From Capillidium heterosporum (taxonomy: Eukaryota > Entomophthoromycota > Entomophthoromycetes > Entomophthorales > Capillidiaceae): a stretch of DNA of 64,000 nt. Below, piece after piece: positions 1-13,648 of this stretch (its first letter is position 1; each line of letters opens with the position of its first letter). Position numbers and translations under genes: made by a program. A model generated the notes under the pieces. The model did not search any database. It was not told the DNA's origin and saw only the letters and a program-made list of their open reading frames with translations. The stretch spans positions 62,001 through 126,000 of the forward strand of contig WBMQ01000015.1 in NCBI GenBank assembly GCA_016630905.1. The letters run 5' to 3'.

Positions 1-842
1 ATTTATCTTACATTATGGCCAAAGTTAGGGTAGTAGATAGTAAAGTCTACATTTCATTTCATATATGGTTTAGTTTTTACAATAAAATTAATATCCCTTA
101 TTGCCATTTTGGAGTCTTTAGATTTTTACATTCCTTTAGCTTTATATCCCGTAGTTATACTTTTTAGTATATATAAGTTCCAATTCAATTAAGGTAGGTG
201 ATGAATTCGTCTAAACAACCTTGCTTCATCGTATAGGTACTATATAAGCTATGAATAATATATGCATCAAAGCTTTAGACTTCTATCAATGCTTTACAGT
301 TGATTGGAGAGATATTTGCAAACTTTTATATCTCTGTTAACTATCACCAATCGATTATTTAAAAGTGGACTAAGATGTATATTTTCGACCTATTATATGG
401 CGGTAAATAAGTTAAATGACTGACAGGGACTTGAAAGTCAATCAAGGCTGTCTTGTTTGTTATTACTTGGCATTTTTAGTTACAGGCATATAGCCTAAGG
501 ATGTCTAGTATTTTCGATCAGAATAGTTGCTTTAGGTATTGCTTCTAAAGGTTCGTTAAATTTATATGAAATCTGTGCAAATTTATTGGTTTTCTGATTT
601 TCATCGTAAACTTAAGCCAAATGAAATTATAAAAAGTTGGTCGATACTTTGTAGAGAAACTATAAGCATTATCTAAAAATATGATACACCTACCCTTAAC
701 TATTTCCACACATACAATAATAGAATAAGATTGAAGTATAAGAGTAAACTAAAATTCAGTCCAAGTCTAAATGCTACACTTTATTTACATGCAAAAATAT
801 ATAAAAATAACTTAGTCCAGGCCAATCAATGGCCTTCCCCCA
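1..842. other. AT-rich intergenic DNA
   Basis: No reading frame of convincing length or protein-like composition was found on either strand. The right end is the 3' flank of the zinc-finger gene. No tRNA, rRNA or repeat unit was recognised. Confidence 0.6.
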
Positions 843-1538
843 TCAACATCCTTTTATGTTGTTACATTTCTTAGTCAGACTGTGTCTCCTCCACAGATCT
901 TTACGGTAGAACCGTTTCTGGCAGTTGTCACAGGAGAACTTACGTACGTTGGTGTGGATCTTGACGTGTCGGTTCAAGTCATGGTTCCTGGCAAATCCAC
1001 GCTCGCAATGCTTACACACATAAGGCTTATCCTTCAAACTTTGAGCAGTAGAGTTGCTGGAATTAGAGGAGGCTTCCAAGTCGGTGTCTGAAGAGATTTG
1101 GGGAGAAGAGGTTATAGAATTCATCAGCCTTAACTTCAAACTCTCTTTGCAATCTTGATTTTCCGAGCTAAGGGGTTGCTTGGGGTAGGAGGAGAGTAGG
1201 CTGTAGGTGGTGTTGTAGGAGATGGCTGGGTAATATTCAACATTGTTGTTGGTGGAGTCTGGACCGGCCGGACAGTCGAACATACTATAGAAGGTTGGCG
1301 TGTAGTTGTGTAACCCGATGTTGTTGTAGCAGTCGTAGTAGAAGCTATTTGGAGCCAAGTCGTTGTAGACATAACCGTCATTATATACAGGATAAACTGG
1401 GTATAGGTTGGAGCAACAGCTTTGGGTGTAGACGGCATCATGGTGGTTCTGTGGGGAAGATTTTTGATCCACTACGTCGAACCAGCTGCCTTGGCTGAAG
1501 TTCATGTTGGATTTCGAGTCGTTGCTTGAGGAATACAT
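843..1538 (-). CDS. C2H2-type zinc finger transcription factor, 231 aa
   Basis: Single-exon gene for a probable nuclear DNA-binding protein. The first 165 residues are low-complexity, rich in Tyr, Asn and Ser, with no recognisable domain. The last 60 hold two zinc fingers joined by a TNVRKF linker. Finger 1 has C175 and C178 with H191 and H195. Finger 2 has C203 and C206, then H219 and finally C225, making it a C2HC variant rather than classic C2H2. The protein ends six residues later. A C-terminal finger pair behind a disordered tail is a common fungal regulator design; the target is unknown. The start is the first ATG of the frame and lies about 35 bp downstream of a TATA-like box. The nearest neighbour is over 5 kb away. 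Confidence 0.85.
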   Translation of the reverse strand: MYSSSNDSKSNMNFSQGSWFDVVDQKSSPQNHHDAVYTQSCCSNLYPVYPVYNDGYVYNDLAPNSFYYDCYNNIGLHNYTPTFYSMFDCPAGPDSTNNNVEYYPAISYNTTYSLLSSYPKQPLSSENQDCKESLKLRLMNSITSSPQISSDTDLEASSNSSNSTAQSLKDKPYVCKHCERGFARNHDLNRHVKIHTNVRKFSCDNCQKRFYRKDLWRRHSLTKKCNNIKGC

Positions 1539-1572
1539 TTTCTAATAAATTCTGTCGGTAGCTGAAGTCCAG

Positions 1573-1580
1573 TATTTATA
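1573..1580 (-). promoter_or_regulatory. TATA-like box of the zinc finger gene
   Basis: Read on the minus strand the sequence is TATAAATA, about 35 bp upstream of the ATG at 1538. Position and sequence fit a core promoter; the transcription start is not determined. Confidence 0.45.
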
Positions 1581-4500
1581 GTTAAAATCTCCAAACTATG
1601 CTCCAGCTATAAAAAAATTTCATTAGCTCCTAGCTAAGACAGGTCTCATATTCAGATCTTGTTTCGCATTTAAAGTTTGCAAATCCGACGGATAGCCAAC
1701 TGCTGGCAAACTTATTAAATGTCATGCCTTAAAGTCATTAAATCAATGCAACTGGTTTTAAATTTAGCAAACCTACTTTTGGCAAAGTTGCTTTTACAGA
1801 TGGTTTAGACATAGGTCATGCGAGGATGACTCAACAGCTGGGTTGAATGGTGGGTTCGGTGTCTCTTGGTAATGTAGCTTGAAAAGCTATAACTGCTACT
1901 AGGGATGCTATAGCAGTATATTGATAAGTTGCTAGGCATTGTAGGTATTTGTAAGTGGTAAAACAGCAGTTTTTATTCTACAGCCTATACTATATGTATT
2001 TATTCTAATGAATTCGCTTTGGATTCGTGGTGAATCAAATGCCAACCTACATTATCAGTTTCGATTATGGCTTGGATGATCGGAAACCAGTTGGTAATAC
2101 CTGTAATGTTTCAAAGTAGTATACACAGCCCTGTGCTTTTAAAATATTAATACCGAACAAATTACATGTACCTGCCATGTCGGAACGTACATAGTTCTCG
2201 TTTTAGTACTTTCAAGCGGATAGTGGTTGCATAGGTGTCCATTCTTGGATGGTGCTTTGATATCTGAGGGCTCTTACTACACCTGTTGTAGCAGGAATCT
2301 AAACATGGCCATACAATTTGAGATGGCGGTCAATTCCTATGAGCTCTTAGTTTTACAATCCAAGCTATTCTTAGCACGTCTTATTAAATGTCATCTTAGC
2401 GAACTATGAACAAGTTTCTAATGAAACTTTCACTATTTTTAGTTCGCTAGGGCCAGTTGATGGAAAAGGCAATAGGTTCAGGAAGCTTTCTTTAAAGGGA
2501 TATATAGGTTTATAAGAAACTATGCTGTTCTACTTTGTTCGATATTAATTGGATCGTCTATACTGAATACTTGTAAGTTTTAATATGCAGATCTTTCAAG
2601 TTTTGTCGATTCAATTTCGAATGAGGTAGTTCCTAAAAATCATAAAGGTGAACACCACTAATGAAATTCGATGTTCGTAAAAGCCGGTTTTTAAATAGCG
2701 ATCTAAAACTAAGTGTTAGAGTTTTTAAGTGCTGCTGTGAAAGTCGATCCCCAACGCGCTTTTATTTCCTATAACTATTGCTATACGTTAGGTTGATCTA
2801 CGTCGACCAAGTGGCGCATCTAGGCCCCTTACTAAATAGATTCACATCATTCAAAGTTTCTAAACTATGAATTAAACAAATTAGAGATGATGACTCTAAG
2901 TATATTCTCCAAGTATTTGAGAAGTAAAAGGTATCATTAAGTCCAAAAAGGTGTTTACCGTAAGTCTGCAGTCCAAAGAATAGCAGACGCCTTTTTCATA
3001 GCTGCTAGTGAAGTTTTACAGGATGAAGGATTGCTACGTTTGATATTAGTCAAACAGCCCACACAAGAAAACAAAAGTATAGTATAAGAATTAGGCGCAT
3101 TAGATTCAGTTAATTTAAAACAGTACAAAATTTTTATCTTGAGAAGATAATGCCATAACGAACTATTTATCCGGCTATCGAATCAGACCAAGTAAAGTAT
3201 TTTGCAGTCTATAAAGGTTTGAACGATAATTGGCTAAGGAACACTAAAAGATATTCCTAAAACCTTCTATGCTTTTGAGCCAAATTACTTTTAATACGTT
3301 TAGTAGCTACAGTAAAATATACAACGTTCGAGTATATCTCAAGCCTTATAACTAACAAGATCACTTGCATTTAAAGTACATATATGCTGGTTACAATGCT
3401 ATAGTACGAAAGGCATATATGGTGCCCTTCCGACTGCCTCAATTTCTCATAAGAAAACTTTCATACCAACTCAATTATTTCATAAGCTAGAGCATTTAGA
3501 TGTAATAAGCTAACTGGTATTAATATGCTTTGAGACAGCTATCTATGTATATTAGAATTGAAATAAAAAACCGACACATAACACTTTCCAGGTGCCTTTA
3601 TCATCTAAATGAATACTATTTCATCGATATAAACCAGTTAAAACATGTACAATTCTTATTTTCTCTATCACCGAGCGTATATTATTAATAAAATATCAAT
3701 TAAAATAGTAATTACATGAATATATAGAATATTTGACATGATGGAAATACATTTATATTATAAACTTGAGTTGAAGCATTAAATTTATAATACATATAGG
3801 AATTTGAAGATAAAGCTCACTATTATCTATAGTTAGATGGGTATAGGCCCAATAAAAGGTTTTAGGAATATATATGCTATCGTACCGTCCTACTTGTGTT
3901 ATATATTTGGAAAACAGCCATATATACTGTTTTGATCAAGAAAATGAATCTTTTTACAAGTTCTATTATACGAAGTATCCTGTCTATAGGAACAGAGTAC
4001 TATAACTATATACATAATGATTAAATTTTTATTCTAAATACATTTCAATGATATCCAACTGATAATACCCAGTTATATAATTATAATTCGGTGATAATTA
4101 AGGATTATACCGAAAATATCGACATAATTGTACATGTATAGCATTATTATATCATATATAAACAAATCTACGAATTCTGAAATATGCTATTAGTTATTAG
4201 GAAACAATTCGCTGTTGATATAATGTGTGCAAGAAGCCTTGACTAAAATACAGTATAGTGAACTTTACTAATATAGCAAAAAGTTTTTAAATTTAGGCTT
4301 CAATATACGACTAAATTAGTTTCAAGTAAATGACGGCTAAATATACAAGTTATTTGACCATCTTTTATAATTGTATTCTCATGCATCTTCAGCCCATATA
4401 CCTAAATGCCAATCAATGCTGAATGGACTGTTGAGTCGTTTCGAATTAAATTAGCAAATTATAAAAACTATTATAAGATCACTAGTTGATATTCTGCTCA

Positions 4501-6929
4501 AGTTTATCTATTAATTCGAAACAAAAAGTACTTTTGGCTTGAAATTTCATTTATACAATCCAAGCAAACTGGTTGCGACAAGAGGTAGGTGGATATTAAA
4601 TTTCATGTGCCTTTAAGCTTATAGATTAACTAAAGATATCTTGTCTAACTTGTTGGATCTATTTTTATCTCATGCAATTAAACGGATAATACTCGTAGAT
4701 TTAGATAATGTGGCCTACACGAGCAGTATAATCTCTCCTTTCAAATGGTTTCGGACTTAATCCCAGTGCTATAGAGGTGGTATTTTCCTTGTTGATGTAG
4801 CTTCTCAAATAGGTATTCATTCGTTCGTGCTTTAGTAAACTCAAGTGGTTAGAATAGAGATGTCTTCAACTAATAAGGTTAAAAATACAGTAGAAGCCCA
4901 TATATGTTGAGTTATTTAAAGTTAACTAAAAATGAGTATGTAGTCATTTAAGAAATATTTATTGAGGTTTTGGGTCCTTGTAAATTCCAGTTATTTTAAG
5001 CCATTCGATATGATTTTTACATCAGTGCCTTGAAAATTACTTATGATTTAGTATTAGTATATGGACTTTCAATAAACATATATAGGCCAAACAAGTTTAT
5101 TACGAGCCATATATATGGCTAGGAAAGTCAGGGAAAAGTAAATTTTGATAAGAATGGTGATGCTAGGATTTCATTCACTATTATGACTTGATCTTTTAGT
5201 TCGGCTTTAGTAAAGAAAACCTCAATCAACTTGATTTTTCGATAACACAAATTTGAATCATCAATACACTAATAGGCAAAAACATGTACTTCTCAGTTTA
5301 TTGGATTTATATAGAAGGAATCGAGCGCACTTTATTTCCGAATATAGCGTTTTGCAATAGATCAAGGAAATATGCCTTTACGTTTATTTAAAGCTGAAAT
5401 TCATGGATAAACTTTTTAAAATAAAGTAGTAGACTGGTTATAGTAGAATGCTAATTAATATGAACTTACTGTAGTTGAAATATTAATAAGAGCAGCTTTA
5501 TTGATGTATGTATAAATTTCTAGGCTTTTAATATATCAGAATAAATCCTTCCTTTGTGGAAAAGAAATTTTGAAATACCATACCACTAAGTTCCAAATCT
5601 CATTTTAAAATCAAGCTAATTCTCCTTAACGTAGCTTGCTAAATTTACTCAAAAGACTATTTTTGGCTGCAACACATGGTGATTTGCTGAAATTTTTATT
5701 TCTCAATTTGGAAATAAGATTCTTTAGCCATTTCTTCCCGCAGATCGTAGAGATACTTTTTAAACTCTAGTGGAGAAAAGCCATTGTCTGTAAGTGCTTC
5801 CTCTATCATGTTGATCAGAGGCTTTTTGCATACCTTATTCATAAATTAGGACCCAAACTGGCGGGCCGATTTGGTCCTCCACTTTGTTAACTCAAATACA
5901 ATTTTCGAAGGTTCTGTTAGGAAAAGTTTTTGGATTTAGACTATTATATAAACAAAACCTCTGAGTTCTATTTTTCCTGTATTGGCAACTTACCTCAACT
6001 GTAATGGGAGCATAGGTTATTAGCTATAGGCTGTAGCCTATTGCGCAAGTTGCATAGTAGGCTATAACTTATATATAGATACGATTGTTTTATGAAAGTG
6101 TAGTTTTACTGATACTGGCTCTGCGATCCGACGGTGGGGATGTGCTATGCTATCAATCATAAAGCATACTATTTTTGCGCTAACATTTGCAAAGTATTCT
6201 ATAGATTGGAGATTGTAAGCTAGTAAATTTCATTTTATCAGATATATCCCTCAAATATTGGCTTAAAAAATGTAATTGAGACATTAATGCAAATTTAGGT
6301 TAGATCGAAAAGAGTAAATATGAGTTCCATGAAAATAGCTATATACTAAACATCCACATATGTTTAGTATTTATAATTTAATAACTAAGGTATAAATAAA
6401 AGCCTAGCATAGTAAATCCATCCCCACTGCTACTTTGAAATAGGGCTTATCTACTTATAAGTAAGCCAGTATTATTCTCTCCAACTTCCCACTCCAAACT
6501 AAACGGCTTTATAACATCATAGCTCTTGCGTATATAAAAAGCAATTTTTCGATGTAATCGACTTGGCTTCTTTATAAGGATAGTTGAGAATTTATAAAAG
6601 GAATCGTGTCGAAATTGTGGGGCAAATATAGGATGTTGTGGAACTGCAAAAGAAGGTATGTTTTGATTGAATGTACTGAAGGCCTACTATTCCAAAAGCT
6701 TGGAGATGTAGAAAATTGACAAAGCTATGAGTAAGTAGCCTCAGTTTGCAATATAATTGGCTTATAAACAATGCAAACTCTCAACGTTCCCCAATGATCC
6801 CCTTTCATAAAAGTTGCTTCTGTCAGCAATGCAACGTACCTTTTGTTCCCAACTTCATTGTAAATAAACGTACATCCTGTATATTTTGTAAATAACATAC
6901 CAACTATAACTATAATCTTAATAATTACA
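1581..6929. other. Long gene-poor AT-rich region
   Basis: About 5.3 kb without a supportable gene. The only open frame near 60 codons (2227-2409) lacks an ATG start and looks random. The DNA is full of TATATAG, AAGCTT and TTTAAA-like words. It presumably holds the promoters of the two divergent flanking transcription-factor genes, but I cannot point to sites. Confidence 0.5.
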
Positions 6930-7755
6930 ATGAACAAGGACGGCAACAAGAGCGAATACTACCTACCTCCAATTAAGACCGAAGAATCCGATTTAGACAG
7001 CACCATGAACTCTAAAGTTACCCTACCTTCATTTTCCGCCTTAACCAACTTCAATGCAGAGTCCACCCCTGCTTACACCAGCCAGCTTAATTTCAACCGT
7101 TTAAACTACGCCCAAGTCCGAGGCCATGTAAGATCATTATATTTGTTTGTACGTATTAACGCGTTTTTATAGACTCACCCTAATCACCAGTACACCGAAA
7201 ATGCCATCACCTATAGATCCACAGACCCAGTCCTCTCCAAACTCTTTATACAACATGAACAACACCGATTTGAACCTGGACCCCAAAATATTGGAGCGAA
7301 GACGCCGCAACGCTTCCGCATCAGCCCGATCCCGAACTCGACGCCGGTTACGTGAGAACGATATGCAGCAACGCAACCAGTTTTTAGAAGTACAGCTTAC
7401 GGAGCTAGCTCGAGCCAAAACTATGACCGAGATGCGCTTAAAAGAGCTAGAGGACGTCAACAAACACCTCGTCGAAGAATTGGAGAAGTTTAGAGCCATG
7501 GATAACCGCGATTTAAGTGACGTCAAGCAAATTGTTGACAGCACTGAAAACCTGTACGGAAATCACCACGAGTACTCGAGCGACGGCAAGAAGCCCATCG
7601 ACTATACCAATAAGAAGGACCAAGAAAGCTGCTACAGCTCCTACAGCTTCACCCACCCCAACTTGATGGAGTTGGAAACTTCTATCCTCAAGGGAGGTGG
7701 CGGCATCGAGTCCAACGAGAAGCAGACCTTCAACCTCAAGGACGTGCTCAATTAG
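6930..7755 (+). CDS. bZIP transcription factor 1 (two exons; frame break in exon 2)
   Basis: Likely sequence-specific, dimerising nuclear DNA-binding protein of about 259 aa. Exon 1 is 6930-7127. The intron 7128-7172 has donor GTAAGA, branch-like ATTAACG and acceptor TTTTATAG. Exon 2 is 7173-7755. The basic region follows DPKILERRRR and contains NASASARSR, matching the bZIP N-x7-R signature. It continues into a leucine-zipper coiled coil (spaced Leu/Met from FLEVQL to LVEEL). The N-terminal tail is acidic. Oddity: the intron joins exon 1 to a frame that reaches the bZIP frame only if one base is skipped, most naturally near 7225-7232 (DP to SSPNS). I place the frame break there with moderate confidence; a different splice choice is the alternative. 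Confidence 0.8.
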
Positions 7756-7916
7756 ACTTCAACTACCTCTACGAAAATTAGTCCAACTAATATACCTACC
7801 TAATCACCACCACACCTGTACATACCTTCCATATTAAACCTTGACGGCTTAATTTGACTACACCCCAGTAAATTCAACTTAAACTGTAAATAGTCTTTGA
7901 TTCTATTTTTTACTTT

Positions 7917-7927
7917 AATAAAATAAA
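7917..7927 (+). promoter_or_regulatory. Polyadenylation signal-like element of bZIP 1
   Basis: Overlapping AATAAA-type hexamers (AATAAAATAAA) lie about 160 bp after the bZIP 1 stop codon, a plausible 3' end signal. Confidence 0.4.
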
Positions 7928-10900
7928 CATCGATCCTTCTACCCCCTTTAGTTTCAAACTAAATTAAACCTACCTACAAAAGGCAACTAAAATTATAGTA
8001 AGATCTAAGTTACGTAGTAAAGTTTCGAATATTAATTTTAAAGTAATTTGTAGCTAACTTTGTATTAACTATCTTCCTTTAACTACATATATCTATAAGC
8101 TACTTCCTACTTTCTAACGGATATTTATATACATAAACTATATTAAATCTGTTCTTTCTCATCTTCAAATAAATGGATAGGCATCAAACTATACAGTTAT
8201 GATGGAGCTAGTATTAGTAATCCACTTTGCAAGTCAAAGCTAGAGGCTACATAAAGGAGATACAAGTGAATTAAAACTTTGCTAAGCTCTTCTATAGTAT
8301 CTATTGAAAGTGCCTGTTTTTATTCTTGCTATACTTATTGTCGAGCATAAGTGTATACGAAGCTAAATTCTATAGTTGAGCTTTCTATCAACTCTGCAGC
8401 TTTACGCAATCCTACCTATAAATTTATATTTCAGCGTTGCAAAGTATATGAAAAATTACGTAATAATGGACTGCACGTAGGATCCCACATCTGAAGATGA
8501 ATTTATACAGCGAAATAGTTTTGTTTATAGTGGTATCAAGCACTACTACACATTTTTTGACAGCATTAAACCTCGTTGCAATAACCTATCAACAGTATAA
8601 TTTTAAAAGTAGCTGTCACTGTAAAAGTACAGATAGCTTTTAAAACTCAATACACAATAAAAAGCTAGGGAAAAACTTTTTTCAATATAAGCAGCGTCTT
8701 CTTAATAGTATGTCCCAATTTTTATTTTAATATTATATAAGTACACCTATGTTGGATTATTCTTCGATTTGCACTATAGATATAGGTCGCTTATAATACT
8801 TTGATAAGCTATATCTGGGTGTAAAACACAATCATGGATGGCAAATAAAACATATAAACCAATAGAATCAATTCATTGGAAATATTAGTTGAGAACTAGA
8901 ATTACACTTTCTAAAAGACCCATCCACAAAAGCCAAGCTTATGAAAGACACCATATTTTCAAGTTCTCATCGATAGCTTTATTACCTAATTGGATAGAAT
9001 TTGTTTCCCCTCATGGGGTATCATGTGTATAGTTACTATAAGTATTTAAAGGGGTTTTGTACATTTTTATCGGACCAGCTTCGATGTCAGAAACTGAAAT
9101 AAATCTTCTAATCTATCCCACTTAGTTGAAAACCTATTATAAGGTGGCTTACAAAATATTTTTGAAATTCTTTTTTTTAGTAGAATTCATATTTTCATAG
9201 CCACTATCATAAATCAAAGGGCTTATGAATCGCCACTACTTTAAGATGGCTGTTCCTTTAACCTTCCCTTCCAAATACTTGAAAACAAAGCCAATGATAT
9301 TCCATTTGTTGGATGACTCAAGTCAAAGCTATATGATGTGGATACAACACCTTAAAACTCCACTTACTAAAAATTTCCAAGGAAGATTACCTCTCATGGG
9401 TAGTCTTGGATGTGCTTCAATAGTTTTAAAGTAACATCGCACACCATACCCTCCACCCCCTTAATTTACCTCACATGATCATCCCTAATTTTTGTTTTGG
9501 GATGTCCTACCGACTAGATACAGCTATATTTTTCTAATGGCAATTGAAGTACCTGTTCCAATTTGAAAAGCTGGCATGGTCTTAGTAATTTTTGATTCCG
9601 GTATAAAGTAAACTTGAGGGTGGTGGGATGGGTATTTGATTTTACAGCAAGTTCTATAAATAATTTGCTTCACCTATACCGCCAATTTGATGCCTTTGTT
9701 TTATAAATAAATATATTTAAGCTAGGCACTATAATGGTAGTACTCCAATATACGTAGATGCCATATATACTTCAGCTTTCCATTTTTCGAGTATATTCTA
9801 TTTTCATCTGTCGTCAGTCAATTCCGACTTGTATTGATAGCTAACTGGAAACTTTGGTAAACTTGCGCTAGGTCACAGTTTAGTTTTTTAAAGATAGGTG
9901 TCGGCTTATAGCAACAAAAGGAACATTTTGATGGCAGCTCATTTTTGGAATTTAAGGATACGTTAGTAAAAGTTCTATATTTATATTAGCTGTTCGATAT
10001 ACCTTCAGTAACTTTTGACCATGTGTAACAGAATTAATTGAAGGAGCTTCATATTTTCAATTGATTTCAAATTATATTTACACTTATTAGTAGCGAGATG
10101 GTAGCTGGATAGAAAAGGTCTAAATTTGCATTTTTCCGAGACCGAATTTAAACTCATTTCTTTCGGTTAAGAGCCAATGAAAGTAAAGCTTTGGAGCTTT
10201 ATTTGCAAATTTGGAAATTTGGCTGCCTCTGATTGGCTTTAAATTCAATAATTCACTTGGATAGTTGGGTTTTCACCTTGTTTTGAGAATAAAATAGATG
10301 ATGACATCGCCAGTTACAAATATTACTAAGTTTATACAAAGCTTAAATAGAAAAATACCTATATGAAATCCGACGACTGGCAGTCTTGATGTAAAAAGCA
10401 AATAGCCGACGAAATACTATAGTATACTAGTACACCAGGATAATTGTTGTTTCCCGAACCTAAAGCTTATGGCAAAGATCCAATTTCAAAAATATCATGA
10501 ACAGATAGTAAAGTCTTGTCAAGATTTTATAGCACCCACTTGATTCATTTAAGCTTTAAGTAGAAACTTTCCTTTTTCTAAGATATACCTGGTGGTATTG
10601 CTGACATAGCCCATGCAGCCAACTTACACCATTACAATTAATTGGTAAAAGTTTAAGGGAACATACCTGTCGCACCTGCCATCGCTTAACTTGCCTCGAC
10701 TATAGGTCCTTTGCCACATAAAACGTACGTCCAACTAATAAGTTAAACTAAGCAGTATTCTCCGATTGGCTGCTGCCCTAAACAGGTGGCAATACTGGCA
10801 AGGGGCTAAAAATAAAAGCTCAGAATAGTTCCAAGTTTAAAGGTACAAGAACGCTTGAGTGATAATTCTAATTCCTAATTAAATGATTAATTTAACCTGC

Positions 10901-11122
10901 TAAATAACATATACTTGGATGTAACATAAAGGCTTAGGTTTCTGACTCGAACCTTCCTTACTCTTTCCCTTTCATTTTACCAATAGATAGTACTATTTTT
11001 ACTTCCAGTTCCACCAACTCCTCCTCAACCTACCTTTGAGACGAGACGAACGACAGCTAGACTTAGGTTCATTAGATTAGAGACGGCATACACCATTTAG
11101 TTAGCAACTAATATATTATTCA
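7928..11122. other. AT-rich intergenic DNA between the bZIP genes
   Basis: About 3.2 kb with no convincing gene. A 69-codon ATG frame at 9225-9434 has some protein-like segments but no recognisable domain, partner exons or family resemblance, so it is not called. The segment from about 10930 to 11122 becomes C-rich and is probably the promoter and 5' leader of the next gene. Confidence 0.5.
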
Positions 11123-11877
11123 ATGAGCAGCAACCAAGAGAACTATAACTCCCCAACAATTACTGGGGTCAGTCCCGAGAGTGGAAGCTTCCAACCTTCC
11201 AACACCAGCGAACCAGGAGATACTACTAACTCTACTTGGCTTGGTTCGAGTCGTGATCTGATGGACTCGGAAACTAGTAGAGGCTATACGACACAACATA
11301 GAGCAACCAGATCCATGTCCGATTCTTTAGATGCCATGAACATTTCATTTATCACGCAGAACCTCGATGTAAGTCTATTTTCTTTAAATACTAGTGTGTA
11401 AAGGCACTAAGCTGCATATTTCCGTTGAGTTAAAGTACTTTGATTTCTTTTTAGGATGCACCACCAACAATCACCAACCCTAGAATCCCCATAGTCCGAT
11501 CTAACTCCAACCCATCCCTCCTGCACAGCCATATGGAAGCGAGTACCGAGCAGTTAGCTGAAGAGAAACGCAAGAAGAACGCCATGGCGTCCGCTAAATC
11601 CAGGCGCATCCGCAAGGACCGGGAGATCAAGCTCAAGAACGACAAAGAGGAGCTCACTAGAAAATACGAAACTTTGGCCCAGCAGTACAATCAGTTAAAG
11701 GACCAGAACCTGCACCTGGAGGCCGAGATGCAAAACTTAAAGTGCCAGGTGTTCTCCTTGGATCAAACTATTCACGACAAGGATCAGACCATATATAACC
11801 AGGATCAATACATCCACGAACTTAGATCTGACTGCGAGTACTACAAGCGTCAGCTGGAAATGAGCCGTAGAGCTTAG
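11123..11877 (+). CDS. bZIP transcription factor 2 (two exons), 222 aa
   Basis: Exon 1 (11123-11368) encodes a Ser/Thr/Asn-rich leader. The intron 11369-11454 is 86 nt, with donor GTAAGT and acceptor TTTTTAG. Exon 2 (11455-11877) stays in phase. The basic region in exon 2 contains KRKKNAMASAKSRRIRKDR, with the N-x7-R spacing of the bZIP family. A long coiled coil (heptad Leu, Tyr and Met residues from ELTRKYETL to the C-terminus) follows, longer than a minimal four-heptad zipper. The repeat-like stretch DQTIHDKDQTIYNQDQ lies inside the coil. Presumed nuclear dimeric regulator; targets unknown. It is clearly distinct in sequence from bZIP 1, so this is not a recent tandem copy. The reading frame is intact. 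Confidence 0.9.
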
Positions 11878-11958
11878 GCCTACACAGCTCCAATTTTAGC
11901 CATATAATTGATTTATATCTTATTTTACCTAATCATTGAACTTCAAGTTCCTGGAATT

Positions 11959-11964
11959 AATAAA
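11959..11964 (+). promoter_or_regulatory. Polyadenylation signal-like AATAAA of bZIP 2
   Basis: A perfect AATAAA lies about 80 bp after the stop codon, suitably placed for 3' end formation. Confidence 0.45.
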
Positions 11965-13648
11965 TGTACCTTGAGTACTTAACATTGTTGTCGTCCTAAG
12001 TTTCTATTTTAAGTGCTGTTAAATGACAATTTCCCTTAATAGTTTAAAGTCTTCATCTTCTATATGTTTGAAATTTACGGATAGCCCGCGAATAAGTCCT
12101 TGGCCTTGGCTTTAGTATATTTATAAGCTGGTTGTTTAATACCTAGGATTACTCTTCAACCTATGGAACGCAGCCCTATTTAATTGTGTTCCCTTCATTC
12201 GTATTTAGTAATGGATTTACAATATATCTTAATATGAATACGTAGGAAGTATCAGATGGAAGTCTATTTTTAAGTTTTGCAAGGGTTGGTCGTATTGCTT
12301 TTACCTTCAACTTTCATTTGTTGAACTTAAGGAGATTATAAGTGAGTCAACAATCAAATATATATATATATACAGAATAGTTCCATAAAGTTTAATTATA
12401 TTCCAATCGAATCAGCACTATATGAGCTATCTATTAAAAAGCTGATACCCATCAAGTTCAGTTGTAAACCCTTAAAGTAAAATGCTGTAAGATTTACAAA
12501 CTTCATTTTATATATCGGAAGTATGAATCGTTACACCTTGCTCATGTGTCCATTCCCTTTGTTGTTTATAAATAACTGCTTTATAAATACTATGTTTTGA
12601 GATCCAAGTTTTAATGGTTATTAATTTGGTATAAAAGTCTCATCCTACTTTTGCACCATTCGAAAAAGTCAAGGGATAGCCCAAACTATAGTTGATTTAC
12701 ATTGTTATTCCTAATAGCTAAGTTAAAACTCAATATATTGGTGAAAGCTTGTTTGTAATACAAACTTTTTAAAGAACTATTATCTACTATCTTAGCTGAA
12801 ATGAAGTGTTACTGTAACGAAACCTACTTGGTATTTTAGGCAGATGAAGTAAATATGGATGCTCGTAATCGTCTTAGATAGTTAGAGTATATAATCGATG
12901 GCTTTATCAATATCAATCTATTTGTAAATGTTGGTCTTTAAGTACTTATCAAGACTTTACTTGATCCTAGCTATAGTGGGTTAAGATATCATTTAAATAC
13001 CGGCATCAAATTCTTAGGGCAATAGTTGTAAATGTATATCAAAACAGTATACCTAACTTTAGCTCTAAAAATTTTAGCCCTTAGTTCCTATAGAAAAAAT
13101 TTGCTTAAAAAATCCATGGATAACCATCTTAAGGGATGCACAAGCTTTAAAAGGTTTACGAACCACTGTACAGTGCTGTGATGATGAGTTACAGCTGTAT
13201 ACGTTAAGCTACATTTTAAAACACACTCCATTGTCATGGGTGCCACCAATCTATACTATCTATGATCCAGATTTAAGTTGTAACTTGGCTTGGATAAACA
13301 ATCCCCCAGTGCAAATTAAACTTCGAGTATGGACAGAGTGAGTTACCAACTTAGGATAGTTACTTTTTTCCTAGAACAGAACTATTTAACGTACTAAGGC
13401 GCTAATATACTTCAAAATAGATATCTGTAGCCTTCGCTGATAAAGTTTACCAGGTCAAATCGTCGGATATAGTATCTTATTTGAGCCAATATATCTTTGT
13501 TTCTAGATACAAAAATACTGAGTAAAAATAAAGTTAAAAGTCCGACTTGCAGACATTCAGTCAAAGATAATTGAGATTATATGTAGAAAGTATATATAAC
13601 TATAAACATTGTAAATTTTATAAAGTAAAAGTTCACTATTGTAGGTAA
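11965..13648. other. AT-rich intergenic DNA
   Basis: No gene recognised. A short TA dinucleotide tract lies near 12357-12372. Nothing else was supported. Confidence 0.5.

Noticed and set aside
882-1498. Several open frames overlapping the zinc finger gene
   Set aside because: Low-complexity shadows of the real minus-strand frame with the zinc fingers.
2227-2409. 60-codon frame in the long gene-poor region
   Set aside because: No ATG start, no neighbouring exons, no recognisable features.
7147-7172. bZIP 1 starting independently at a TTG near 7147 as a one-exon gene
   Set aside because: This stretch is intron sequence with donor, branch and acceptor, and the upstream exon has convincing protein composition.
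11235-11265. GGTTCGAGTC-like tRNA B box
   Set aside because: It lies in the coding frame of bZIP 2, with no A box or cloverleaf around it. No tRNA gene was found in the window.
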